Of a stretch of DNA of 64,000 bases, positions 47,531 through 56,768 are shown in pieces. The number at the start of each line of letters is the position of its first letter. Within the stretch, counting starts at the first letter, position 1. The position numbers and the translations under genes were made by a program. The notes beneath the pieces were generated by a model. That model was not told the origin of the DNA and did no database searches. It saw only the letters and a program-made list of their open reading frames with translations. The stretch is from Pelagibacterium lentulum (GTDB taxonomy: Bacteria > Pseudomonadota > Alphaproteobacteria > Rhizobiales > Devosiaceae): assembly GCF_003992625.1 (NCBI RefSeq), contig NZ_RZMW01000040.1, forward strand, positions 61,588 to 125,587. Reading direction: 5' to 3'.

Positions 47531-48598
47531 ATGGCCAGAATCGAACTCACCGGCGTCACCAAGGTCTATCCCGGCAATGTCGAGGCGATCAAAAACCTCA
47601 ACCTTTCAATAGCGGACGGCGAACTCGTCGTCCTTGTCGGACCATCGGGCTGCGGCAAGTCCACTCTGCTGCGCATGATCGCCGGGCTTGAAACCATTAC
47701 CGATGGCACGATCGAAATCGGCGATACGGTCGTTAACAAGCTCGAACCTGCTGATCGCGATATTGCGATGGTGTTTCAGAACTATGCGCTTTATCCGCAT
47801 ATGAGCGTGCGGGGCAATCTCGAATACGGCCTCAAGAACCGCGGCACGCCAAAAGCCGAAATCGCCGAACGGGTGAACGAGGCGGCACGCATTCTCGAGA
47901 TCGAGCCGTTCCTTGAGCGCAAACCGCGCCAGCTTTCAGGCGGGCAGCGCCAGCGTGTGGCCATGGGCCGGGCAATCGTGCGCAAACCTAAAGCGTTTCT
48001 CTTCGATGAACCGCTTTCCAATCTCGATGCCAAACTGCGGTCGCATATGCGGGTCGAAATCCGACGCCTGCAAAGAACGCTTGGCACGACTTCGGTTTAT
48101 GTAACCCACGACCAGCTCGAGGCCATGACGCTTGCCGACAAGCTCGTCGTCATGAATGGCGGGCTTATCGAGCAGGTGGGCAAACCGCTTGAGATCTATT
48201 CTGACCCGCAGTCGCTTTTTGTGGCCGCCTTTATGGGCTCTCCGGGCATGAACCTGATAGAAATCGAGCAATTGCAGGCGCTGGGCGCCAGCCTGCCCGA
48301 TATGGTTCCGGCCAATACCGGCACCATCGGCATCCGGCCCGAGGATATTGTTCTGGGCGATGCAGGTCCGGAGCATATCAGCCTGCCGGGGACACTGGAC
48401 GCGATTGAACTTGTGGGTTCTGAAAGTCTTGTCTATGGACGCGCGGATGGGCTCAACAAGGAACTGATCGTTCGCGCCCCCGGCATTCATCTAGGAGAAC
48501 CGGGCAACAGGATCACCTTCTCGATACCCAAGGCTGCGCTGCATTGTTTTGACCGCGACACAGGCCGCAAGCGCGTAGCGACGGCCAACGCTGCCTGA
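47531..48598 (+). CDS. ugpC: sn-Glycerol-3-phosphate ABC transporter, ATPase UgpC
   Basis: 355 aa from ATG 47531; an open frame extends upstream through ugpE but has no start of its own. Walker [14 protein letters not shown], signature [15 protein letters not shown], Walker [18 protein letters not shown]-loop YVTHDQLEA, and a C-terminal TOBE/OB region ([16 protein letters not shown]). Drives G3P uptake. Confidence 0.97.
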   Translation: MARIELTGVTKVYPGNVEAIKNLNLSIADGELVVLVGPSGCGKSTLLRMIAGLETITDGTIEIGDTVVNKLEPADRDIAMVFQNYALYPHMSVRGNLEYGLKNRGTPKAEIAERVNEAARILEIEPFLERKPRQLSGGQRQRVAMGRAIVRKPKAFLFDEPLSNLDAKLRSHMRVEIRRLQRTLGTTSVYVTHDQLEAMTLADKLVVMNGGLIEQVGKPLEIYSDPQSLFVAAFMGSPGMNLIEIEQLQALGASLPDMVPANTGTIGIRPEDIVLGDAGPEHISLPGTLDAIELVGSESLVYGRADGLNKELIVRAPGIHLGEPGNRITFSIPKAALHCFDRDTGRKRVATANAA

Positions 48599-48614
48599 CG
48601 ATCACTGGAGCACT

Positions 48615-48637
48615 CCGGAGCCGCTGGCTGGCTCCGG
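48615..48637 (+). terminator. Hairpin after ugpC
   Basis: CCGGAGCC, 7-nt loop, GGCTCCGG: a perfect 8-bp stem 16 bp after the ugpC stop, but without a T-run, so an incomplete terminator or an mRNA-end stabiliser. Confidence 0.5.
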
Positions 48638-48713
48638 GGCGTTGCAGACGGAACAAAATCGCGCCTCCGGCCTTATTGGGACAACATGCAGCGGGATGTT
48701 GGAGGAAACGGGA

Positions 48714-49349
48714 ATGCGGCTTGTATCGGCCCTTCTGGCAGGACTTTTACTTATCTCTCCCCTGCCCGCGCAGGACGAGGCCGCGTCCGCGCACAGCCCC
48801 TATTATGAAATCCTGATTGAAGCGGTTTATCCAGAGGACCGGGTTGCTCTGATGGGCTGGGAGGCGCGGTTGCGAAAGCATCTCGATCAGCTTTCCGAGG
48901 AGACGGACGATCCCGCATCGCTCGACGCTATTGCCGAGATCGAAACCTTGATCGATATGCCAAGGATCGATTTTGCAGAAGATCGGGAAGTGATTGGCGA
49001 TTGGCGCGTGCGCAGCCTGCAGGCGGACGGGTTGGGCGCCTATGCTTACCAGTTTTTCCCGGCGCGCATCTATCAGGAAGCGCAGGCGTTGGTCTTTGAC
49101 AAGAATAGCGGCTCCCAACGCCATCGCGGATTTATGGCGCGAGCGGGCAGCGATGTCATGCTATTTGCGGGAGCCCTTTATTACGCTTATCAGGAGCCAC
49201 GGCTCTATAGTGCGCATATGGAGCCAGGCACAGATCCCGATCGCGCATATGACGAGATCGCTGCTCTTTATAAGATCGGCGATGCCCATTATCTGATGGT
49301 CTTTGCTCCCAAAGGCGAACGCTTCCGCTTTTATGAAATGCGGCGATAG
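48714..49349 (+). CDS. DUF4893-domain secreted protein
   Basis: 211 aa from ATG 48714 with GGAGG 9 bp upstream. Signal peptide (MRLVSALLAGLLLISPLPA-QD). The mature protein fits DUF4893: a helical first half (DRVALMGWEARLRKHLDQL), then GDWRVRSLQADG.., YQFFPARIYQEAQALVFDKNSGSQRHRGFMAR. Function unknown; typically found in alphaproteobacteria. Converges on the Lrp gene. Confidence 0.8.
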   Translation: MRLVSALLAGLLLISPLPAQDEAASAHSPYYEILIEAVYPEDRVALMGWEARLRKHLDQLSEETDDPASLDAIAEIETLIDMPRIDFAEDREVIGDWRVRSLQADGLGAYAYQFFPARIYQEAQALVFDKNSGSQRHRGFMARAGSDVMLFAGALYYAYQEPRLYSAHMEPGTDPDRAYDEIAALYKIGDAHYLMVFAPKGERFRFYEMRR

Positions 49350-49354
49350 GCGCT

Positions 49355-49786
49355 TCAGCGATCGATCCGGGTTGAAAGAATGATCGAACTCATCGTGCGC
49401 TCGACCCCTTCGAGCGCACCAATCTGGTCGATGACCGCATCCAGTTCGGCAACCGAAGGTGCCTCGACTACAACGATCATATCAAAGCTGCCTGACACCG
49501 AATGGACCGTTCGGACGGCCATCATCGCTTCGAGCGCCTTGACAACCTGGCCCGAAAGCTTGGGCGACACGGTAACCGAGAGATGAGCACGGATCTGCGA
49601 CGAGAGATAATCGCCTGAAAGCTTTACCGCATATCCTGCGATGGTGCCGCTCCGCTCCAGCCGCTCAATCCGGCTTTGTGCGGTGGAGCGCGAGACACCC
49701 AGCCTGCGGGCAAGCTCTGCCACAGGCATGCGGGCATTCTCCCGCAGCAGTGCCAAAATCATTTTATCGGCGTTAATTTTCGTCAT
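49355..49786 (-). CDS. Lrp/AsnC-family transcriptional regulator
   Basis: 143 aa. The N-terminal helix-turn-helix (DKMILALLRENARMPVAELARRLGVSRSTAQSRIERLERSGTIAGYAV) and C-terminal RAM domain (VRTVHSVSGSFDMIVVVEAPSVAELDAVIDQIGALEGVERTMSSIIL) are complete. It is divergent from the lysine-dehydrogenase-like gene, 124 bp away, as expected for a regulator of amino-acid catabolism. Confidence 0.93.
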   Translation of the reverse strand: MTKINADKMILALLRENARMPVAELARRLGVSRSTAQSRIERLERSGTIAGYAVKLSGDYLSSQIRAHLSVTVSPKLSGQVVKALEAMMAVRTVHSVSGSFDMIVVVEAPSVAELDAVIDQIGALEGVERTMSSIILSTRIDR

Positions 49787-49910
49787 TCTGCGGTTAATTA
49801 TCGCGAAACTGCATAAACTCTCTCCCTTTTTAGCCTGAACGTTGAATACAAATCAACGATACTCGGTGGCATCCTGTCTATGTGATTTGGCACACAGGGA
49901 GGACAGGGCG

Positions 49911-51011
49911 ATGCGCGACGTTGTGATAGTGGGAGCAGGCCGGATCGGTGCGACCCTGGCAGACATGCTGACGCTTTCGGGCGACTATGCTGTGACAGTG
50001 GTGGACCATAGCGCTGACCAGCTCGCCATGCTCGATGTCAGCACATCAATAGCGACGGCGAAGGTAGATGTGACGGCGCCGGGGGAACTGGAAAAGGTTC
50101 TGGCTGGCAAATTTGCGGTTCTGAGTGCTGCCCCTTATCACCTGACCACCCGGATTGCGGAAGCGGCTGCCAGCGCAAAAGTGCATTATCTCGATCTTAC
50201 CGAAGACGTTAAGAGCACGCGCATGGTCAAGGCGATTGCGGGCAAGGCCGATACTGCCTTCATTCCGCAATGCGGGCTTGCGCCGGGCTTTATCGCAATT
50301 GCTGCCAACAGCGTCGCACGGACCTTCGACCGGCTCGAAGAGGTGAAGATGCGCGTCGGCGCCCTGCCCCAATTTCCCGACAATGTGCTCAATTACGCAC
50401 TAACCTGGTCCCCTGAAGGGGTGATCAATGAATATTGCGAGCCGTGTGAAGCCATTGTGGATGGCGCATTGACCGAGATAGCGCCCCTGGAAGACTGCGA
50501 ACAATTCACACTCGATGGCATCGCTTATGAGGCTTTCAATACGTCGGGCGGACTGGGCGCGACCTGCCACAAGCTTTTGGGCAAGGTGAAGAACCTCAAC
50601 TACAAGTCCATCCGCTATCCCGGCCACGCCGCCATAATGAAGCTGCTGCTTAACGACCTTCAGCTTTGCAAAAGACGCGATCTGGCGCTCGCCGTCCTCA
50701 AGCATGCAATATTGCCGACCGAACAGGATGTTGTGGTTGTGCTTGTAGAGGTGAGTGGCGAAAAGAATGGCAAGACCGTTACCGAACAGTTCTCGCGGCA
50801 GATTTATGCTGGCTATGTCGGCCATGCCCGGCGCAGCGCCATCCAGATCACGACTGCGGCCGGCATTTCAACGGTGCTCGATATGCTCGCCAATGAGCAA
50901 TTGCCGCAAAAGGGGTTTATCGAGCAGGAAGATATCGATCTCGATGCGTTTCTCGCCAATCGGTTCGGGCAGACCTATGGCCGGTCCGAAAGCCTCAATA
51001 AGGTGGCGTAG
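49911..51011 (+). CDS. Saccharopine dehydrogenase-family protein, probable lysine 6-dehydrogenase
   Basis: 366 aa from ATG 49911 with GGGAGGA upstream. Rossmann motif VVIVGAGRIGATLADML, then AVLSAAPYHLTTRIAEAAASAKVHYLDLTEDV, FIPQCGLAPGFI, and the C-terminal YPGHAAIMKLLLNDL and AIQITTAAGISTVLDML. This is the alphaproteobacterial group annotated as lysine 6-dehydrogenase, which deaminates L-lysine to allysine/piperideine-6-carboxylate. The neighbouring Lrp gene supports amino-acid catabolism. The next enzyme (an aldehyde dehydrogenase) is not here. Confidence 0.8.
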   Translation: MRDVVIVGAGRIGATLADMLTLSGDYAVTVVDHSADQLAMLDVSTSIATAKVDVTAPGELEKVLAGKFAVLSAAPYHLTTRIAEAAASAKVHYLDLTEDVKSTRMVKAIAGKADTAFIPQCGLAPGFIAIAANSVARTFDRLEEVKMRVGALPQFPDNVLNYALTWSPEGVINEYCEPCEAIVDGALTEIAPLEDCEQFTLDGIAYEAFNTSGGLGATCHKLLGKVKNLNYKSIRYPGHAAIMKLLLNDLQLCKRRDLALAVLKHAILPTEQDVVVVLVEVSGEKNGKTVTEQFSRQIYAGYVGHARRSAIQITTAAGISTVLDMLANEQLPQKGFIEQEDIDLDAFLANRFGQTYGRSESLNKVA

Positions 51012-51530
51012 CTAAAATTCATCCGGCACCGGCTTGGGCTCGAGAACAGCGCGGGAATCAAAGACAGCTGCCGCGTCCTTATCATCCTCGCCCAGCATGG
51101 TTGCGACGCGTTCGAGCGCAGCAATGAGCATCAACTGCTCCCATTCTTCCAGTTCCATGAACTGCTCGTGGAACCTAGCATGAACGCCATCGGGAGCGAT
51201 TTCGAGAATCTGCCGGCCTCGCAGGGTCAGTGACAACCAGACCTGGCGACGGTCTGACTCGCCCTTGCGCCGGACGATCATACCCTGATTTTCCAGCTTC
51301 TGGATCAAGGCGGTGGTCGTGGCCTGGGTGATGCCCATACGCTGGGCCACATGGCCGGCCGTCTGCTCGTCGCCATCGTCCAGCATCTGCATGAAAACCA
51401 GTTGCGAGGGCGTCAGCCCCGTTTCGCGCATAAGCGCTTTGGAATTCAGTTCGGTCTTGCGAAGGATTTTCCGCATTGCGGACAGCGCGGATTTCGTACG
51501 GTTTTCCAAGGCCTTGTTCCGGCTCAACAT
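51012..51530 (-). CDS. ectR: MarR-family regulator EctR
   Basis: 172 aa from ATG 51530, 6 bp after GAGGTG (an upstream in-frame ATG at 51569 lacks a ribosome site). MarR winged helix: TGLTPSQLVFMQMLDDGDEQTAGHVAQRMGITQATTTALIQKLENQGMIVRRKGESDRRQVWLSLT. Divergent from ectA, the classic position of EctR, which represses ectoine genes at low salinity. The two genes share a 267-bp AT-rich control region with dyads at 51595-51608 and 51749-51770. Confidence 0.9.
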   Translation of the reverse strand: MLSRNKALENRTKSALSAMRKILRKTELNSKALMRETGLTPSQLVFMQMLDDGDEQTAGHVAQRMGITQATTTALIQKLENQGMIVRRKGESDRRQVWLSLTLRGRQILEIAPDGVHARFHEQFMELEEWEQLMLIAALERVATMLGEDDKDAAAVFDSRAVLEPKPVPDEF

Positions 51531-51594
51531 CATCACCTCGATCTTAACGTCAGCGCGTGAAGAACCCAAGCCAGAAGCGTTTCGATGCGCAGAA

Positions 51595-51608
51595 ATTAGT
51601 TCCCTAAT
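51595..51608. promoter_or_regulatory. Small dyad upstream of ectR
   Basis: ATTAG, 4-bp centre, CTAAT. It shares the TTAG half-site with the ectA dyad and lies 65 bp before the ectR start, consistent with autoregulation; inferred. Confidence 0.4.
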
Positions 51609-51741
51609 ACAAATTAAAATAATAGAATATTAAGGCATTTCGCAACACCCATCTTATTCACAAAAATATATTACTGCCGCGAAACGCCATGAAATGACTA
51701 AGATAATTGATTTTTCCCGCGCCCTGCAACTTTTCCGCTGG

Positions 51742-51770
51742 TTGACATTTAGTTTGTATAAGCTAACTAA
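51742..51770 (+). promoter_or_regulatory. ectA promoter with overlapping EctR-type operator
   Basis: TTGACA (51742-51747), 16-bp spacer, TAACTA (51764-51769) form a sigma-70 promoter. The perfect inverted repeat TTAGTT (51749-51754) / AACTAA (51765-51770) with a 10-bp centre lies within it, so a bound MarR dimer would block polymerase. Confidence 0.65.
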
Positions 51771-51797
51771 TTACGGCGAACCGACTGGAGGTATGCA

Positions 51798-52355
51798 ATG
51801 CAGCTCAAAGCTATTTCCGCTGCGACAGAGAACAAGGCGGCTCAAGCCATCGCGATTCGCAGCCCAAGGCGCGAAGATGGCGCCGCTGTCTGGCAACTGA
51901 TCAAGGATACGGAATCGCTAGACGACAATTCGATGTATTGCAATTTGCTGCAATGCAGCCATTTTGCCGCGACATGCGCGCTTGCTGAACTTGATGGTGA
52001 GGTCGTGGGCTGGGTTTCTGGTTATATCCCGCCCGAGCATCCCGATACTTATTTTGTCTGGCAGGTCTGTGTGAGCCGCAAGGCGCGTGGACGCGGGCTG
52101 GCAAAGCGCTTGATCGCTGCCGTTCTTGCGCGCAAGGTCTGTGCGCATGTAGAGCGCGTGCAGAGCACCATTACCAGCGACAACAAGCCAAGCTGGGCAC
52201 TGTTCGGCTCGATTGCGGAAACGCTTGAAACCGACCTGACCCGCCAGCCGCATTTCAAGCGCGAAGTTCATTTTGCGGGCAAGCACGACACCGAGTTTCT
52301 CGTCACCATCGGGCCATTCGAGCGTGAAGCGCTGCCTGTGCGCTCCGCTGCCTGA
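51798..52355 (+). CDS. ectA: L-2,4-diaminobutyrate acetyltransferase
   Basis: 185 aa GNAT protein. EctA signatures: ESLDDNSMYCNLLQCSHFAATCALAELDGEVVGWVSGYI, HPDTYFVWQVCVSRKARGRGLAKRLI, and TSDNKPSWALFGSIAE. Acetylates diaminobutyrate at N-gamma, the second step of ectoine synthesis. First gene of ectABCD-ask. Confidence 0.96.
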   Translation: MQLKAISAATENKAAQAIAIRSPRREDGAAVWQLIKDTESLDDNSMYCNLLQCSHFAATCALAELDGEVVGWVSGYIPPEHPDTYFVWQVCVSRKARGRGLAKRLIAAVLARKVCAHVERVQSTITSDNKPSWALFGSIAETLETDLTRQPHFKREVHFAGKHDTEFLVTIGPFEREALPVRSAA

Positions 52356-52419
52356 TCGGCACGATCAATCCCTGAACCGAACCTTTTATTTCAGCCGTCC
52401 CTAAAAGGAGACGACGCTT

Positions 52420-53724
52420 ATGACCACGACAACCACGCAAATCAAACAGGGCAAAACTGGCATTTTCGACCGCATTGAAAGCCAGGTGCGCTCTTATTCA
52501 CGCAGTTTCCCCAAGCTCTTTGGCAAAGCCAAGGGTGCAACGATCTATGGCCACGACGGACGCGAGTATATCGACTTTCTCGCAGGTTGCTCGTCACTCA
52601 ATTACGGCCACAACGACCCGGACATGCAAGCCGCGCTGATCGATTATGTCACCAGTGACGGCATTGCCCACGGGCTGGATATGTTCACCGAGGCCAAGGA
52701 AGGCTTTCTTCTAGCCTATGAGCGCCTGATTTTGAGGCCGCGCAACATGGACTACAAGCTCATGTTCACCGGCCCAACCGGCGCCAACGCTGTAGAAGCG
52801 GCGCTGAAACTGGCGCGTAAAGTGACCGGGCGAACCAATGTAATCGCCTTTACCAACGGCTTTCACGGCATGACCCTTGGCGCGCTGGCCGCAACCGGCA
52901 ATGCCGGCAAACGTGAGGGCGGCGGCACACCACTGAATGGTGTCCACCGGGCGCCATTCGAGGGCTATTTTGGCCCGGAAGTCGATACTGCCGACATGCT
53001 TGAGCAGATGCTTGACGATCCTTCGGGTGGCGTCGACGCTCCGGCAGCCATTCTTGTCGAGCCCGTTCAGGGCGAAGGCGGACTGAACGCAGCTTCAGGC
53101 GCATGGCTGAAAAAGATCGAAAAGATTGCGAAAAAGCACGGCGCCCTCTTCATCCTCGATGACATTCAGGCCGGCTGTGGCCGTACGGGCACGTTCTTCT
53201 CATTTGAGGAGTTCGGCCTTGATCCCGACATCATCACCCAGGCCAAGTCGCTTTCCGGCATGGGACTGCCCTTCGCGCTGACACTCATCAAACCCGAACA
53301 CGATATCTGGAAGCCGGCCGAGCATAACGGCACGTTCAGGGGCAATAATCATGCCTTTGTTACCGCCCGCGTCGCGCTGGAAAAGTTCTGGTCCGATGAC
53401 AGCTTTTCCAAATCGATCGCAAAAAAGAGTGCGCATCTTGAAACGCGGCTTGGCGCGATTGCCGAGCGTTACGGCTTTTCGTTGCGCGGCCGCGGCATGA
53501 TGCAGGGCATCGATACCCAGGACGGCGACACCGCAGGCGATATCTGCGCCAAGTGCTTTGAGAAGGGCCTGATCATCGAAACCTCGGGCGGGCATGACGA
53601 AGTGGTCAAGGTGCTGTGCCCACTGACCATCGACATGGACCTGTTCGATAAGGGGCTCGACATCATCGAAGATGCCTTTGAAGCGATTCTGGCCAAGGAC
53701 AGTCCGCGCGTCGCAGCCGAATAG
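52420..53724 (+). CDS. ectB: Diaminobutyrate--2-oxoglutarate transaminase
   Basis: 434 aa class III aminotransferase. [53 protein letters not shown] stretch ([20 protein letters not shown]), and the PLP lysine in [15 protein letters not shown]. Makes diaminobutyrate from aspartate semialdehyde and glutamate. AAGGAG ribosome site. Confidence 0.97.
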   Translation: MTTTTTQIKQGKTGIFDRIESQVRSYSRSFPKLFGKAKGATIYGHDGREYIDFLAGCSSLNYGHNDPDMQAALIDYVTSDGIAHGLDMFTEAKEGFLLAYERLILRPRNMDYKLMFTGPTGANAVEAALKLARKVTGRTNVIAFTNGFHGMTLGALAATGNAGKREGGGTPLNGVHRAPFEGYFGPEVDTADMLEQMLDDPSGGVDAPAAILVEPVQGEGGLNAASGAWLKKIEKIAKKHGALFILDDIQAGCGRTGTFFSFEEFGLDPDIITQAKSLSGMGLPFALTLIKPEHDIWKPAEHNGTFRGNNHAFVTARVALEKFWSDDSFSKSIAKKSAHLETRLGAIAERYGFSLRGRGMMQGIDTQDGDTAGDICAKCFEKGLIIETSGGHDEVVKVLCPLTIDMDLFDKGLDIIEDAFEAILAKDSPRVAAE

Positions 53725-53765
53725 GCGCGACCGGGACCGGACAACAAGAGACAAGGACAAGAAAA

Positions 53766-54167
53766 ATGATCGTACGCGACCTTGAAGAATGCCGGAAAGG
53801 CGAGCGCCTCGTGCATTCAAACGGCTGGGACTCCACTCGTTTGCTGCTGGCTGGCGACGATATGGGCTTTTCGTTCCACATCACTCGCATTCACGAAAAC
53901 ACCAGCCACGTCTTTCACTACAAGCATCATTTCGAGAGCGTTTACTGCGTATCGGGTGATGGTGAGATCGAAGATCTGGCGACCGGCGAAGTTCATCAGA
54001 TCCGGCCCGGCGTGATGTATGCACTCGACAAGAATGACAAGCACCGGCTCACCGCGCGCTCGGAGCTTGTGATGGCATGCTGCTTTAATCCACCCGTGAC
54101 TGGCACGGAAGTCCATCGCGAGGATGGCTCATATGCTCCGGCAGCGGAGTTGGCCAAAAGCGCCTGA
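53766..54167 (+). CDS. ectC: L-ectoine synthase
   Basis: 133 aa cupin. [42 protein letters not shown] is the EctC start; metal/substrate residues sit in [45 protein letters not shown]. Cyclises N-gamma-acetyl-diaminobutyrate to ectoine. Confidence 0.97.
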   Translation: MIVRDLEECRKGERLVHSNGWDSTRLLLAGDDMGFSFHITRIHENTSHVFHYKHHFESVYCVSGDGEIEDLATGEVHQIRPGVMYALDKNDKHRLTARSELVMACCFNPPVTGTEVHREDGSYAPAAELAKSA

Positions 54168-54222
54168 TGCAGGGCCAATCGGCCCATTATGTGCAACGCG
54201 AACCAAAGAGAAGGAAGTCACT

Positions 54223-55149
54223 ATGTCACTCTCTGCAGTTCACACCCGAGATGATGATTACCCGACCCGATCAAGCAAGGAAGAATGGTTCAAGCGCAAG
54301 GATCCGGCGTTCTGGGGGCGTTGGAGCCCTCAGGCACCGTTGACGCGCGCCCAAACCGAAGAGTTTGAAAAGAACGGTTTTCTGGTCTTGCGCAATGTCT
54401 TTTCTGACGCCGAGATTACAAGGCTACAGGAAGAATCCCAGCGCTTGCGTTCAGGCGAGGCGGGGCTCAGGTCCGACAATGTTGTGACCGAACCCGGCTC
54501 GGATGAGGTGCGTACGATTTTCCGGCTTGAGGATGAAAGCCCGGTGTTCAATCGTCTTGCACGCGATGAACGCATTGCAGGCAAGGTTCGCTTTCTGCTC
54601 GATGATGCGCTTTATCTCCATCAGAGTCGGCTCAACTACAAACCGGGCTTTACCGGCAAGGAGTTCTATTGGCATTCCGATTTCGAGACCTGGCACGCCG
54701 AAGACGGCATGCCGCGCATGCGCGCGATTTCGGCATCGGTCCTTCTGACCGATAATGATGCGCTTAACGGTCCATTGATGCTGATGCCCGGCTCGCACAA
54801 GTATTTCATCTCCTGTGCTGGCGAGACGCCCGAGGACAATCACAAGTCCTCGCTGAAAAGGCAGGAGGTGGGTGTACCCAGCCCCGATGCGCTTTCGGAA
54901 ATGGCCGGTATGTTCGGCATCGAATACGCCTCGGGCAAAGCTGGCACGGTGATCCTATTCGAGTGCAACACCATGCATGGCTCGAATGGCAACATTACCC
55001 CCTTCCCGCGTTCCAATGCGTTCTTTGTCTATAACGCCTGGACCAATCGGGTCGAAAACCCTTTTGCGGCTTCAAAGCCCCGCCCGGCCTTTCTCGCAAA
55101 CCGCGATCCTAAAGGACCGATCGAGATCGTGTCCGGCAAAATCCAATAG
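54223..55149 (+). CDS. ectD: Ectoine hydroxylase
   Basis: 308 aa from ATG 54223 (AAGGAAG upstream). 2-oxoglutarate/Fe(II) dioxygenase: HxD in FYWHSDFETWHAEDGMPRMRAISASVLLTDNDALNGPLMLMPGSHK, distal His in CNTMHGSNGN. Converts ectoine to 5-hydroxyectoine. Its presence means the cell can make both osmolytes. Confidence 0.97.
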   Translation: MSLSAVHTRDDDYPTRSSKEEWFKRKDPAFWGRWSPQAPLTRAQTEEFEKNGFLVLRNVFSDAEITRLQEESQRLRSGEAGLRSDNVVTEPGSDEVRTIFRLEDESPVFNRLARDERIAGKVRFLLDDALYLHQSRLNYKPGFTGKEFYWHSDFETWHAEDGMPRMRAISASVLLTDNDALNGPLMLMPGSHKYFISCAGETPEDNHKSSLKRQEVGVPSPDALSEMAGMFGIEYASGKAGTVILFECNTMHGSNGNITPFPRSNAFFVYNAWTNRVENPFAASKPRPAFLANRDPKGPIEIVSGKIQ

Positions 55150-55229
55150 CGCGCCCGGTTCTGCCGGACGCAACACCCATTCCGTGGGGCACAAGCCCCG
55201 CGGAGCACCCCGACACATCGGAGGCAAGA

Positions 55230-56675
55230 GTGACAACCAATACCCACACAGTCGAAAAAATCGGCGGCACGTCCATGTCGCGCAGCCATGAACTGCTCGA
55301 GACCGTGCTGATTGGCGACCGTGATGCGGACAATCTCTACGATCGCGTTTTCGTCGTATCCGCTTATGGCGGCATGACCGACGCATTGCTTGAGCATAAA
55401 AAATCCGGTGAACCCGGTGTTTATGGCCTGTTTTCCAGCGCTGAAAGTGGATGGAGCTGGGGCGATGCGCTGAGCAATGTTCTGCGCCAGATGCAGGACA
55501 AGAACGCTGAGATTTTCACCGATCCCTCCGCCCGCGAGATGGCCGATCGGTTCATCGCAGAACGAGTGGAGGGCGTGCGCTCCTGCCTCATCGACTTGTC
55601 GCGGCTTTGTTCGTTCGGGCATTTTCAACTTGAGGCGCATCTTTTGACCGTGCGCGAGATGCTCTCATCGCTCGGCGAGGCGCAATCGGCCTACAATACT
55701 GCCCTGCTGCTGCGCCAGAACGGGGTCAATGCCCGGATGGTCGACCTCACCGGCTGGCGTCAGGACGGAGAGTTGCCGCTTGATACGCATATTGCCAACG
55801 CTTTCGATGGCGTCGATCTTTCGCGCGAGCTGGCAATCGTTACAGGCTATGCTCAGTGTGCCGAACAGCTTATGAAGACCTATGATCGCGGCTATAGCGA
55901 AGTCACATTGTCGCGTGTTGCGGTCGTGACCGGGGCGAGCGAAGCGATCATCCATAAGGAATTCCATCTGTCTTCGGCCGACCCCAAGGTGGTGGGCGCA
56001 GACAAGGTGCGCGTGATCGGGGAAACCAATTACGACGTGGCCGATCAGCTTTCAAATATGGGTATGGAGGCAATCCACCCCCGCGCTGCCAAGAGCCTGC
56101 GCCAGGCTGGTATTCCCTTACGGGTCAAGAACGCGTTCGAGCCCGATCATCCTGGCACCGTGATCCGCTCGGATCTGCCGGCCAAGACACCCGGTGCTGA
56201 AATCGTGACCGGGCTGAGTGATGTCTATGCGCTTGAATTTTACGATCAGGACATGGTGGGCGTTAAGGGCTATGACGCCAAGATACTCGACGCCCTGACC
56301 CGGCATAAGGTCTGGATCATTTCCAAGACTTCCAACGCCAATACGATCACCCATTTCCTCAAGGGGTCGATGAAGGCGATCAAGCGGGTCGAGAACGATC
56401 TGGCCGAAGCATTCCCCTCCGCATCGATTGCCACACGCAAGCTGGCCATGGTGTCCGCGATCGGGCGCAATCTTGGCGGTGCCTCAACGTTGGCAAAGGC
56501 TATGGTAGTGCTGGCCGATGCAGGCATTGAACCGCTGGGCATCACCGATATGATCCGCAAGGTCGATCTGCAGGTGATTGTTAACGAGGACGACTTCGAG
56601 GAAACCATTGCCGCGCTTCATCGCGGGTTGATCGAATATGTTGCCACAAAAACCAACCTCAAGGCCGCGGCCTAA
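55230..56675 (+). CDS. ask: Aspartate kinase of the ectoine operon (Ask_Ect)
   Basis: 481 aa, GTG start after GGAGG. Kinase motifs VEKIGGTSMSRSHELLETVL and VVSAYGGMTDALLEHK, then paired ACT domains (MVGVKGYDAKILDALTRHKVWIISKTSNANTITHFL; MVSAIGRNLGGASTLAKAMVVLADAGI). The divergent kinase part marks the Ask_Ect group, which supplies aspartyl phosphate to ectoine and is thought to be less feedback-inhibited. Last gene of the ect operon. Confidence 0.94.
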   Translation: MTTNTHTVEKIGGTSMSRSHELLETVLIGDRDADNLYDRVFVVSAYGGMTDALLEHKKSGEPGVYGLFSSAESGWSWGDALSNVLRQMQDKNAEIFTDPSAREMADRFIAERVEGVRSCLIDLSRLCSFGHFQLEAHLLTVREMLSSLGEAQSAYNTALLLRQNGVNARMVDLTGWRQDGELPLDTHIANAFDGVDLSRELAIVTGYAQCAEQLMKTYDRGYSEVTLSRVAVVTGASEAIIHKEFHLSSADPKVVGADKVRVIGETNYDVADQLSNMGMEAIHPRAAKSLRQAGIPLRVKNAFEPDHPGTVIRSDLPAKTPGAEIVTGLSDVYALEFYDQDMVGVKGYDAKILDALTRHKVWIISKTSNANTITHFLKGSMKAIKRVENDLAEAFPSASIATRKLAMVSAIGRNLGGASTLAKAMVVLADAGIEPLGITDMIRKVDLQVIVNEDDFEETIAALHRGLIEYVATKTNLKAAA

Positions 56676-56702
56676 TCCTCACGGGCAGGCAGGACTTGAA
56701 AC

Positions 56703-56735
56703 AAAGCCCCCGGCATCTGCTGCCGGGGGCTTTTA
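56703..56735. terminator. Bidirectional rho-independent terminator between ask and yidC
   Basis: AAAGCCCCCGGCA, 5-nt loop, TGCCGGGGGCTTTT: a 13-bp stem with A/T flanks usable from both sides. Confidence 0.92.
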
Positions 56736-56768
56736 CTTTGGGTCCTATCAAAGAACAGTCGCTGGCCG

